Assembly (NCBI GenBank): GCA_020137815.1
Contig: CM035357.1
Location: 4,266,996 to 4,330,995 of the forward strand
DNA from: Hormiphora californensis
Taxonomy: Eukaryota; Ctenophora; Tentaculata; Cydippida; Pleurobrachiidae
DNA: 64,000 nt
Direction: 5' to 3'
Position numbers and translations under genes: made by a program. Of the stretch, positions 24,860-36,550 are shown one piece after another (the stretch's first letter is position 1; each line of letters starts with the position of its first letter). Under the pieces are notes generated by a model. It did not search any database. It saw nothing but the letters and a program-made list of their open reading frames with translations, and had not been told where the DNA came from.

Positions 24860-26479
24860 GTGTACACACTAATTCGAATAATGGTACACATTGATGTTGC
24901 AGGAACCACTGTGTTATCTTGGTTACGAAGTTACCCCTTGCCAGCGCGCGCGAAGGTCGCCCGGCGACCTAAACAGAGTGTGAGGTGTCTTCGATACCAA
25001 TGGGTTATCAACAAGCTATGAGAAGGATTGGGTCTGCAGGCAGAGTCTATGGTGTATAGGATATGTATTTATGTGTCTCTTTGCCATTAACATTTCTCAG
25101 CATATCACGTCAGAATTACAGTATGTGATTCCCCCCGTATACTGTCTTGTTGAGTACTTAGCAAGTACTGGCCGGGGCCCCATCTATTCCCGTATACTGG
25201 TCCCTTTGATTACAGCTGACCCCTTTGATTCCCGGTGTCTGATACAAAGGGTGTTTGAGTAGACGAGACCAGTATATGAGCTGTCATTGGCCTGGCAGAC
25301 CATTTAGTTATACGGGGGAAGGAACTTGTCAATATTTCCACAGCTGGGGGGACTTTTATACTAGAAATCTGGTTTTCTGGCAGTTGACAACTACCAGAAA
25401 ACCATATTTGTAGCATAAAAGTCACCCCTTAGTCCTTACTCAGCAACTGACACAACTACTAGTTGTATGAGTTGTTGAATAGGGACTAAGGGGTTACTCA
25501 ATATTCAACAAGGTATATAAGCAGATCCTGGTCCTAATGCAGGAGATTCGCCATTATGGATTACCACTTACCAGATCATTGCATGGCGCATGCAGATAAT
25601 AAATATTGTATGCTCTAATGACATAGATAATGGTGCTTACTAGTTATATTGTGTGTGCTATTGACATTGTCCTCCCATTACCCCGTACAAGTATCCTAAT
25701 AATTATGTTTAGCGTCGGCCGTTGGTAATAAAGCATAAACAATCGCGTACAATAAAATTGACAGTAAGAGAGATGTAACATAAAATTTAAATCGACTCAA
25801 CGTAAAAGTAAAGCGATAAGAGATAGAGTGCTGTGCAGTTGTGCTGTTGCACCGCCCCTATAAAAATTAATAGTATGAACAATACAACTGTTTAGTGTTC
25901 GTTATTGTTGAGAGTAGAGCGGTTGTATGATGGACCCACGTGAGACACCATGAGACACCATGAGACCACAAAAAATAGAAATCAAAATGGACAGAACTCC
26001 CCATTAGGACCCCCTGGTGTGTATAGAGAAGTTAATGGTACTCAAGTGTATCACAGTGTACACTTCGAACACGTGTACAATGTGCCCTAATGTACGTTGT
26101 AATAGGAAGCGACAGAGATAGGGAACGGATTACGGATCATTGTCTGAGAAGCCTGGCCCTAAATTGCGATTTTTAATAATACGAACCGGCTGCACTGACC
26201 CGCACTAAATTCGATTTGCGTGTGCTAAATTATGTTCCTGACTTGAGTATCGGAAAGATCAAGTCTTTATCTAATCAGGACCCGGAGATATGACCAAAAA
26301 TATTTGTCACACGCAAATCGACTTTTGTAAATCAGAATGCACACCCCCAGTTCGCATTATTAAAAATCGGACTATATTCTCATTTCTTTCAAATGCTCGC
26401 GAGTGAGCGAAAACCGTGGTCAGAACAACGGCCTGACAGTCCTGACACGCACCGTAATCCGCCGTGATGGACTGAAAGA

Positions 26480-26589
26480 AGGAAGGGTAGAGAGAGAGGG
26501 AGAAAGACAGAGAGAAAGACACATAGAGAAATACACAGAGAGAAAGACAAAGAGAAAGAGGGAGAAAGGGAGAAAGGGAGAGAAAGAGG

Positions 26590-26629
<40 letters not shown>

Positions 26630-26745
26630 AGGAGATAGAGAGATAGAGAGAGAAGAGAGAACGAGGTCTCGCTCGAGCTCTGCTCTCTCTCGCTCTCTCT
26701 CTCTCGCTATCTCTCCTCTCTCGCGCTCGGCTCCTTCTCTCTCGC
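26480..26745. repeat. GA-rich then CT-rich low-complexity tract
   Basis: A purine tract (agagaaaga units) switches to a pyrimidine tract near 26685, giving a weak inverted repeat. The open frames across it on both strands are repeat artefacts. Confidence 0.85.
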
Positions 26746-28302
26746 AAATGATAGGAGCGATCCCCTCTCGAGGAGTCAGAAAAGCTGCCAGCTGCATTCT
26801 TAGGTGTACATAACCGATACTACTGCTACATGCACCTTCTCTTTCAATCCCCCTCTATCTCTAACTAGTCTCGATCTTTCAATTCCTATCTCTCCTTCAT
26901 TCCCCCTCCCTAGTGTCTCTCTCTATAACTACTACCATCTCTCGATCCGAATAATAAATTATCCGGATTCTCTACATGCATATTATACTGGTGGCGGTGG
27001 GATGTCCTGTACGCGGCCAAGACTCCTAGCAAACGATCATTGGTATACATCACCAGCTGCTCAATGCGGTGAATCAGTCATATGCATGACTATTATGAAG
27101 TCTTCCCTCTAGCATTTCTCTCTCTTTCTTTCTCTATCTCTCTCTTTATGTCTCTCTCCTTCTACCATTTCCCTCTCTCCCCTCCCTCTCTCAATTTATC
27201 ATTAGTTGACGGCGACATATGCCAGAAACATCCCCTAAATAACATCGTATTTGACATGATGAACGGGAAATATTATAATACGCCCTGCTGGGGCCCTGCT
27301 TTGGCATCGACCGACAACCAGAGCATGCTCTGTATACTGCTGCATCAGTAACGACAAATGACATACTCGGACATTATAATACCGTGTAGCTACCAGGTAT
27401 TCCCCCCCCCCCCCATGGCTCACAACCATGTCCAATGTCCATCCTATTTCTATAGGCAGCCTGATATTCCTGCCCTCCATCCACCGCATAACAGCCATTG
27501 CTAGACAGACAGACTGATAAAGATATGATTGGGGACCTGATCAGAGTTCAGAGTCTCAATCTGGTCACAATCTGGTCTCTGATATGAGGCCGGAGTGTTA
27601 CTGTTAACATTACAAAGCCTGGTACACGATGAACGAGCTGTGAGACGAGAAGTAATGAAATATCAACCGTTATTTAGTTGATGAAAACGTAAAAACTGGC
27701 AAGACAAAATGAACATAACATCGAAAATCGGAAATGGCTGCAAGATGGTAAAGATGGTCCGCGCGTGGATCTATCCCGTGCGCGGACGAGTGCTGAAAAA
27801 GCACTCCCTTTTTAAGAAGTAAACTCCCGCGCGCGAGGTTACTTAACAACAAAAGTGTGACCGAAACAATGTGTGGCCCCAATATCTCGATTCTCCAGAT
27901 CAGATTGTGATGTCACTGAGAACAACAGGATCACAGATAAGACAGATAACGTTGAGGTAACAGTAATATTGAGACATCTGCTGTTTTCATATACATCCCG
28001 ATCAGCAGTCACACCGATACATGCCTCTCCGATTACATATATTTATTGATGGGGAATTCAACGACAGCGGATTTCATAACGTGTAAAAAATAATTAACAA
28101 AGAAAAATAAATTTAAAAATCCAGTCTCTCTCTGACAATTTGCATCATAAGTTAGTTCTTCTGACATTCTTCAACATTTAGAGATGGTCATCCGGCCGTC
28201 ATTTTGAATCAACTTTGTTATAACATGGTGTAGTAACATGGTGTGTGTTTGGAATGTCCTCTCTATCTTCTTCTTCTTCTTCTCTCATGTTTTGGGGGTT
28301 GT

Positions 28303-29515
28303 TTAGTAGGGTCTCTGACGGCGGTTTTGTCGGGGTGGGGGGACGTGACGAGCAGGTGGGTGACGTGGTGGCCCATTTATCGTTCTCATAGGGGCCATAC
28401 GGACTTGTCTCTGGGGGCGATCCTGAAACGAGAGTAGGTCAATATAATAGGGTGTTGTACTACTGTTACTATTCGCTAATACAATAACGATTTTGGTGGG
28501 TTGGGGGATTAGGGAGCAATCCCTGATCCACCAACTCACGAATTAATGTTCCCTAATCCCCCAGAACTCACCTAGTACTGATCCCTAATCCCCCAACTCA
28601 CCAAACATTGTCCCCTAACCCCCAACTCACCAAATACTGTTCCCTAATCCCCCAACTCACTAATTATTTCCCATCCCCCTCCCCCAGAACTTTGATTATA
28701 TATACCAAACTCTCACAGACGGTGTGAGCCACACAACCAGAACTCACCAAGTACTGTTCCCTAAGTCGATCCGAGGGTCGTTGGTGATGGGGGTGTTGGG
28801 GTGGTGGTATCTGACGGCCTCCTGCGCCCCTCATACCCCACTGTTCAGTCAGGGCACCCTGTATATCGTTATAACTGTACTTGTTACCGTATTCCGAGTA
28901 CGGGTTGGCGTAACTAGAGATGGGAGGAAGGAGTTAGGCTGGAAATATATATAGTAGTTGTGTATACAGTCGGACCCCGATTTACCGGGATCCTTGGGGG
29001 AAGCTATTTTGCCCGGTATATCGGGGTCCGACTGTATCAAGATTAGAGAGGTGGTAATGGATTATGCATTCTAAAGTTTTTAAAGAAGTGATTGTTCAGC
29101 GAGCTAAGAAGCGTAGTTATATTAATTCCCCCATGCAGCAAGCCTGTACTCTGTAGTAAAGAAAAAAATGTACACATTCTACACGTTTGGTTATGCAACA
29201 TTACACAATTTTAGGGTTTTACAGTTACATACAAGGTTACACAGTTTTAAGGTTACAAAAGGTTACACAAGGTTACACGAGGTTACGCAATACACATGTG
29301 TTAAACAACATAACACGGTTGCACATAATACACATTGATAAAGTTTTGCACATGTATGTTACACAGTTACACACTACACAGTTACATTGACTTGTACAGA
29401 CAAGATGTTATCAGCGGGCCAAGGTTACACATTTTGGAATACGTGATACGGCAATATAGCAGCGAACTACATGCTCATACATGCTTTGAAAATGTGCTCT
29501 CTCGCGCTATCTCTT

Positions 29516-29551
<36 letters not shown>

Positions 29552-32500
29552 TCCCTCGCTCACACTAAAAAGATGCACACGCACACACTTCACACTCACT
29601 CTCGGCCGCGGGGAGGGGGACCGCGAGGAGGGGGACCACGAGGCCCCACCGGTGGGTGGGGTGGTCCCTCACGAAGATAGGAAGAGGGAGGCCCCTCACC
29701 CCGCTCCCGGTACGACGGTGGTGGGCCGTCTCTCGGGTCTGCTGGGTAGTAATGGTGGTCACGATCATCCCAGGACGAGGCGTCGGAGTAGTGCCGTGGT
29801 TCTGGCTCGGCATAGGGATCCTCTTTACGGGCATAGGGATCCTCTTTTCGGGGCTCACTGGGTATTGTTAGCATGTCATGGAGGCGGGGTAAATTGTTAG
29901 GTCATGTGCGTGGTTGTGAAGTTTTAAAGAAATTTGTGGAGACAACATTGTGCGAACTAAACAGTTTGTGAGACGTTTTAGCGTGTCCGCAAGTTAGGGG
30001 TAATTTCGTTACCAAGCTGATTATGGACGGATCCCGGATAGTAGTGTCTGACGGTGTATAAGGTCCAAATGAGGCACGGAGCTTTTCTGAATCAGCTTTT
30101 CAAGACGAATCCAATGCAACCGGAATTATCTTTCTATCTTATCGGGAAGGTGTGGTTCATTTTTTTCATTTTTGGCCGCGCGAGCCAATCAGAGGGCTGG
30201 ATTTCGAAATTCTGGCCTCTGATTGGCTCGCGCGGCAAAAATGACTAAAAATGAGTGTGAGTGAACCGAACCTTCCCGATAAGATAGAAAGCTAATTCCG
30301 GTTGCGTTGGATTCGTCTTGAAAAGCTGATTCAGAAAAGCTCCGTGCCTCATTTGGACCTTATACACCGTCAGACACTACCGGATAGTGCGAGCTACATG
30401 CTACAGACTGTAGCCTGTAGACTGTAGCCTAGAATTTCAACTTACTTAACAGTATCAAACTGGTTGGAACCCCTCTGTTCATAGAACTGTTTCTCACTCG
30501 TCTTAAACCCACCATATCTGTCATTAAAACCGTCAGAGGGCTCATCATACGAGTAGGGCTGTTGTCGAGGCGGCTGATTAGAGGGAGAGAGAGAGATGTT
30601 AGAGGTGTTATGTGTTAGAGGTGTCATGTCAGGAGATCATATGTTCTTGAAATATTGAAATTGATATTGCATTGCAGAAATAAAAATAAAGGAAGGCCGA
30701 GTTGCTGTGCGAGTGCTCCCAATTACAAAACATCTCGAATCCTCGACTCACGGTGGGAAGTATTCCAGGTACAGCTCGGGATGAAGGTGGTTGATGTCGT
30801 GGGGAGGGATGAACTGGCATGGGAGGGGGAGGTAGGGCGGGAGATACATAGAGAAGAGGCGAGAATATAATAGTTGGGATTTGTTGTTTTCCTGGTCTTG
30901 CCAAGTGCAGATCAATACGTGTTAGAATTAACATTGTGAACATTCTGTTTGCTACTGGGTTCCAGTGTACTCCGTCTTTCTGAACAGGGGGGATATGGTA
31001 TTAATCAGGGTGTGTGTTAGGGGGATTAGGAATTGAAATAACTTATTTGTTGATGCTCTCAGGGGGGGGGGGAATAAATGATGGTATTAATCAGGGTGTG
31101 TGTTTTTTTTTTTTTTTTCCTTCCTCTATGCGGCATATTCCCCTTTCTTGGTAATAGACCATCTCTGTTGGTGTTACACTAGAAAGTAACAGCTCTCAAC
31201 GCTGACCCTTGTTTGACCCCAGTTTTTCTCAAACCGGCACTGTCTGACTCACTTAATCACTAGTGTATGTTAACAATCTCGATAACATGCAGAGCAGTTT
31301 TGTCAAACAAAGTTAATGTCATGGTTTCGGGCACGGTCGCTAACTGCGCCGTAGGGCACATGTGATAGGGTTCTGACAGACTGACGAACTGGAGGGGGTA
31401 GCAAACAGGGAAAGGTGCCCCGCCTAGCCGAGATCCTCTGGAGCGAGGTCTTGGTTACAGGTGGGAAGGGTGAATGGTAGGGGGTTGGGAATGGAATCTA
31501 AGGGAAGGGAAGAGATTGTGCTAGTTCCCGGTTGTTAGACATTTATAAACAATCTTATGTCTATATTGTCCTACAACCCGGAACTGATGCAGGGATAAAA
31601 CAGGGGCGAAATGATATTGAGTGATACTGATCGTGAGGGCAAAGGTTAATACTATGGCGTGGGGTGAGTGCGTGATGCCGCTAGGTCCAAATTTTACATG
31701 AGATACTGTTCTAGTGAATGGGTAGGAAGATTCAGATTCGCCCAATCACTAGCCAGCCAATCGATAGCCAGTCGCCCATTGCCCAACCAGGTGATAATGT
31801 GGTATGTGGAAAAAGAGAGTGGGGCTACTGATTAGATCAGAAAGACGAGATAAAGGAGCGGGAGAGAGGCGAGAGACAGAGGAAGGGATAGACACAGGAA
31901 GACGGGACAGGGTAGGGGGATGAAATAAGCTACACCAGACCCGCTAATTGGGACCCTATCAAAAGAAGGATAAGGGAGATCTCCCGGGGAACTACATAGA
32001 GAAAGAAGGGGAAGAGAAGAGAAACGTGAGACCAGGAAGGGCAATTAACACCGAAAATGGTTCCGAACCAGATAGAGATGAAATACAAGACTAATAGGAT
32101 CCCAGAGAGAGAGAGAGAGCAGGAGCAGGGAGGAGCAAGAAATGAAAGAGAGAAGGAGAGAGGGGGAAGGAGAGAAAAAGGAAGAAGGAGAAGAGAAAGG
32201 AATAGGGTGCACTGAAAAATGGGGAGGTGACTTGTGCAATTTGGAAGAGCATTACCGAGATTCAGATACCTGAAGAATGATAGTTGTGGTAGTGTGAGCG
32301 AGTGAACTCACCGCTCCTTATCGGGAGCATGCCCTGCAAATGAACTCCCTAGCAATAAGGGGGGTTAAGATTTGTGATTATTATCGGTTTTCAATTCTTA
32401 CCCTTGGTCGACCTGATTGAAATGGTATGGCTGACTTGTGAACCCTGTACAGGACCTTGACGAGTGGGAGAAGACAAACAACCCCATCCAACCCCAGCCA

Positions 32501-34965
32501 TCCCGAAACTAGCCCCTCGATGCCAAAAACCAGGAACCCCCACTCAATTCTCCCTTATGAGGGAGAACAGAAAACAGCCCTGACCCCGGGTAAGAACGAC
32601 CCTATACTAGGGGAACAGAGCCCCTGAACCACCCCCTCTCATCCCACAGATAACTCTGCCAGGTCCTGGAGTGAGTGCATGGCCTTACCCTTTCCTCAGC
32701 AGGAACGTGCTCTGAAACATGTTACCTAACAACTAGCAGTAATAAGTAATAACGGGGAAAAGAGTAAAAACTAAAAACAACTAGACTGTTACACCAAAAC
32801 CAAATCAAGCTAAGCTCCAGTCCCCGGCCTGGACTAGTAATGATGACCGATAAATGACTAAAGACACATACAACTAAAAGAAAGGACAAACCAAAAAGAA
32901 TAAGAAGAAAGGTGACCTTGCTATAACAAACTAAACAAACACCATGACATGTCCAAAACGAAAACAGCACTACTATAACACCCCCTAGCCTACACTAGAA
33001 ATGAATAAGGAACAACACAATAACATGAATGGTCTTATCTGATTGGAGAATGTAGATCGGTGGTCTGTAGCTGGTCGTTTCTTTGCTGTATCTTCACAGT
33101 AGCAGGGGAAGGCGGGAGAACGAGGTAGACAAGTGGTGAAATTCGAGAAGGCCCTCAGAGGAGGGAGAGCCGAGACGCACACACGAAAACAACAACACGA
33201 GAAGTCTCAGGGTGTGTGTTACCCCCTAGTTCCATGGGCAGAACTCCGCAAAAGGATCTGCCGTTTGAAAGTGAGCACTTCGGTTCCACGGGAAGAAAAA
33301 TACTGACACACAGCCGCACAAACTTCGTGTGAGATGGTTTTTCACGCCCTAATTAAGCATGGTGTGAAAGAGAGATCTACTGAGTTATTTCATTGATCAA
33401 TTAGATGTGTGAATAACACCCTCCCGAGGGGCTACCAAAAAGGCCGAATTACGCCTTTTAGGCGTAATTCGGCCTGTGCACAAGGCGTAATTCTGCGGCG
33501 TAATTCGGCCGCAGAATTCAGCCTAAAAGGCGTAATTCAGCCTAAATTTGGCCGAATTCTGCCCATGGAACAAGGGTGTAAGGGGGATTAGGAATTGAAA
33601 CAACTTGTTTGTTGATGCTCTCATAATTGGATCAATTAAGCTCTATCATGCCTAGTCGACACTATTGAAGGGGGATTAGGAAGTTAAGATTATTTAAATC
33701 CAACACACTAATTCAGGGTGTGTGTTAGGTGTCGCACCACTCGGCTAATTCACTCTTTAAATTTTCCTACATTGTGACCAACATTCAAACAATAACTTGT
33801 TGTAATTATACCGGGTGACTATCATATATCTGATGTCCATAAAATAAATTCTCATTGATAAATTCTCATCTCACCTCCCTGTATCGAATAGCTTTAGCCA
33901 TGACAGTTCCCAGGTCAATCACATTGAAACTGAACCGTGGCAACATCTGCTGCAGCCAAATATTCGCTGAGTTCAGTTCGTCAATTTGTGCAGTGAAGTT
34001 ATATGCTTCAGGGTCACTGGACGTCTCCGTGAAATCCTCTAAAAAGGGGGGGGGGTGTTAGTGTTAATTACCTATCAATAAGACGTGTCATTGTTCAGTC
34101 GCAAAGAGGTGGGAAAGAAGTGGGAAAAGGTCCAGTGGTAATGTTCATTGTGAGTTTCGGGGGTGCCGGGTAGGGGGTTGTTGTGTTAATAATGAGTAAC
34201 TAAAACCAATCAACTTCAAACTTGATGAATGGGGAGGAGAAAACTAAAATTACAACTGATCGTTTGTATCAGTCCCGGACAAAAATAACCCCTTTCCAAA
34301 AATTTCCGTTAAAACCCAAAAAATAACTTCCCCTAAAAAACTGTTGGACCACGTGATGACCATTAATGGGCTGAAAGACGTCACGACCAAACCAATAATG
34401 GAAACAGCAAAACTCGCAGGGGGTTTGGTCCGCCAAAATGGGGAGAGGGGGTTTTTATCATTAAATCCGGTCCCCTTTTTTTTTGGTAAAAAAACTTCCC
34501 CCCGCTTCGGGAAACTTATTTTTGGGAATTTGTCCATTGCTGATTTCTTCTCATATCTTGGGGGGGGGGGGAGATATTAAATTTACTTGGGGGGGGGGGG
34601 GTTTGGGGGGGGGGGGGGGGGGGAGGGGGGGGGGGGGGGGGCGAACCCCCCAAGGGGGGGGTTGGGATAAAAAAATACTTGCCTACTCGACCCCCTTTTT
34701 CCCCCCAAATTTTCGCTTTGGGAAAAAAAACAAAAAAAAAACAGACAGTCGAACCTTGAAACCCCAAGGCGGGAATTTTGACTAAAAACCCCCAAACAGT
34801 CAACCTGTGAAGACCCCCAGAGACCAGAATTTCACTCCCAAAAAAACAAAAAAACCCTGTGAAGACCCCCCAGAGACAGGAATTCACTACAACTACATCA
34901 GGAGGATCCTCTTTGAAACTTTCTAAAATCGACTCAACATGATCGTTAATCCCAGGGCAAATGTA
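28303..34965 (-). CDS. PCED1: PC-esterase domain protein (PCED1/FAM113-like), C-terminal part
   Basis: Minus-strand pieces: 34965-34870 (YICPGINDHVESILE, ending in the family motif NSCLW), 34038-33875 (FSFNVIDLGTVMAKAIRYRE), 30979-30752, 30573-30446, 29857-29600, 28913-28748 and 28422-28303 (TAA stop). From 34038 on, the phases agree at every junction. The exon 30979-30752 opens with KDGVHWNPVANRM, carrying the DxxH block (DGVHW) of this SGNH-like acylesterase family; the N-terminal GDS block was not found. The tail is rich in proline, tyrosine and arginine (EDPYARKEDPYAEPEP, GPPPRGPPPRG), as is usual for PCED1 C-termini. Family substrates are poorly known. The region 34.2-36.5 kb is corrupted, so at least one exon between 34870 and 34038 and all upstream exons are missing or unreadable. 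The large intron 30980-33874 probably holds inserted DNA. Confidence 0.85.
28515..28685. repeat. Tandem copies of an exon end plus splice donor (PCED1 intron)
   Basis: Four to five units of about 32-36 bases. On the minus strand each reads roughly TTAGGGAACAGTATTTG followed by GTGAGTT and a G-rich spacer. The exon 28913-28748 ends TTAGGGAACAGTACTTG|gtgagtt, so the array repeats the true 5' splice site and the last exon bases inside the following intron. Confidence 0.85.
28967..29034. mobile_element. pogo/Tigger-like MITE, 68-bp copy
   Basis: Ends CAGTCGGACCCCGATTTACC and its complement, with TA on both sides (28965-28966, 29035-29036). It sits 54 bases upstream of a PCED1 exon acceptor, inside the intron. 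Confidence 0.8.
30042..30379. mobile_element. 338-bp hAT-like foldback element with 8-bp duplication
   Basis: Ends TAGTGTCTGACGGTGTATAA and TTATACACCGTCAGACACTA; the inverted arms extend to a centre near 30200. The 8-mer CCGGATAG lies immediately outside both ends (30034-30041 and 30380-30387), the duplication length of hAT transposons. It is in a PCED1 intron and non-coding. Confidence 0.85.
31000..33870. other. Large PCED1 intron with probable inserted DNA
   Basis: No coding sequence that I can support. A stretch ttagggggattaggaattgaaa..ttgttgatgctctca occurs at 31017-31060 and again, directly repeated, at 33580-33622. The words cagggtgtgtgtta recur at 31005, 33208 and 33714. This direct repeat about 2.5 kb apart fits an insertion with long direct ends or a segmental duplication. 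Purine-rich tracts at 31850-32200 give spurious frames. Confidence 0.5.
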
Positions 34966-34997
<32 letters not shown>

Positions 34998-36550
34998 TCC
35001 CTTTGGTAAAAGAAATTTTTGGGTATACAAGCTTTTAACGGCCGCATACACTTTTTTTTACCGGGAATTTTTTGGGCTCGTTTTTTCTGTCAAAAATCTT
35101 GTTAACCGCACTTAAATTTTGGGGCCGGGGCGCGGCCCCTTCCTTTGGGGGGTTTTCAAGAGAGAGGGAGAGACAAACGTACAAAACGTTAATGGGCGTC
35201 TCCTTTTTAAAAATCTCGCACGTAATTTTTACCGGGGGCGCGGCGCATCCACGGGGCGGTTCTTCCAGATAGAAAATTAAAAATGAAACCCCAGATAAAA
35301 ATTCCAAAAAAAAATGTGTTTTGAGGGGCCGGGTTTAAAATTGTTTTTGTTTAGGGGTTTAACTGGAGGTACAAAATTTTAAAAATGTAAAGTTGATAAA
35401 ATTAAAGATTGGTAATTCTAAAATTTTTGGGGCCCCCAAAAATAACCCCTTACTTCCAAGATACCTTTTGGTCCCTTTTTCAAAAAAACACAAATTTCCC
35501 CAAAAACCCCTTTTCCCCCTTTGTCTTTTTTAAGCCATTTTAATCCCCCCCATACCCAGAATGTCCCGGGGAAGGTCCTTCCCCCCCGGTGGAATAGTTT
35601 TGGAATTAAACAAACCCAAATTTTAAACCCCCCCCTTTTTTTAAAAATTTTTAATTCCTCTCCCCCCTTTGGGATTTTTACCCGAATCCTTTTGGGGTTT
35701 GGGGTATTTAGTTTTTGACCCCAATGAAATCTGAGACAATTTTTAAATTTTTCCTTTAACTTTCCCCCCCCCCCCCCTTTTGGGAAACCCCGCCCTTTGT
35801 TACCTTTTCGTTTTTGACTCGGGAAACCTTTAATATCCCCATTTTTAAAAAATTTACCATTCCCTTTTTACATTCCTCCTTATTTGAAAAAAAAGATGGG
35901 TTAGTGGGGTTTTGTAAGTCGGACCCCCCTTTAGTGGCCCCCATTTTTGTGGCAACCCATTTTTGTGGCAGGGTTTTTTCCCCCGGGTGCCAAAAAATCG
36001 GGGTCCCCACTGTTTCTGGCAGTATAAAAAACGCACAAACAACATTCAATACTGTCGAAAATTGTTTTACTGTCCCCCGGGAAAAAAACTACCCAAAATT
36101 ATAGGAAAGGGAACTAAACGTCAAACTTGGCCCCCCAGGGCCCCCTGGAAATTTTATGACAGCTGGAAAAACAAATAAACCCTTTTAAAATTTTTTTTTT
36201 CGGAAAAGGGAAAAACCCCAAAAATTTACCTGAGTCCCCCAAAAAGGGCCAAAGGGTTTTTCCACCAAACCCCGATACCCCCACCCCTTAAAGGGAAGTT
36301 TTTTATTAGCACTTCTTCCCCTAACCCTCCCCGGGCCCTGGCCCCCTGTCTACAAAGAGAAGGGGATGGTTTATATTGGGGCACAGAGAAAGGGATATTC
36401 AAATTTTCAAATACAAACTGAAAAATCACACTGAAAACAATAAACCCAGCAGCGGATGACAAAAAGATAACAGATCTATAATACAACCGGCTAATTGTGA
36501 GCTCCAGTGGCAAGAGTGATAGCTATGGCAAAATAGGGAAGGAAGTTCAA
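34200..36550. other. Suspected low-quality, homopolymer-inflated sequence
   Basis: Runs of 8-30 identical bases (g at 34560-34640 and 34966-34995, c at 35765-35778) and doubled or tripled bases throughout. Codon structure is lost even where a PCED1 exon is recognisable (34965-34870). A 27-base phrase with cctgtgaagaccccc is duplicated at 34805-34880. This looks like poor base calls or a collapsed join rather than biology. Confidence 0.7.

Larger units (their letters stand above)
18182..28302. other. Gene-poor interval upstream of the receptor gene
   Basis: No exon that I can support in about 10 kb. It must contain or precede the first exon and promoter of the GABA-B-like receptor, but I could not place them. 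Contents: hairpin copy 18338-18414, palindrome 20592-20632, 1-kb foldback 21029-22031, inverted-repeat element 24705-24859, stem-loop 25330-25425, and GA/CT tracts (20890-20950, 24185-24380, 26480-26720, 27110-27200). Frames such as 23593-23814 and 27082-27351 lack homology or splice support. Confidence 0.6.

Noticed and set aside
27082-27351. Frame ending NNIVFDMMNGKYYNTPCWGP on the plus strand
   Set aside because: The first half is a CT tract, only one acceptor is plausible, and neither strand gives a recognised protein or partner exon.
30752-30813. Alternative PCED1 exon reading FIPPHDINHLHPELYLEYFP
   Set aside because: It looks protein-like but breaks phase with the next exon. The overlapping frame in exon 30979-30752 (KDGVHW start) fits both neighbours and the family.
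34483-34887. Glycine- or proline-rich frames through poly-G runs
   Set aside because: Caused by homopolymer runs in what appears to be low-quality sequence.
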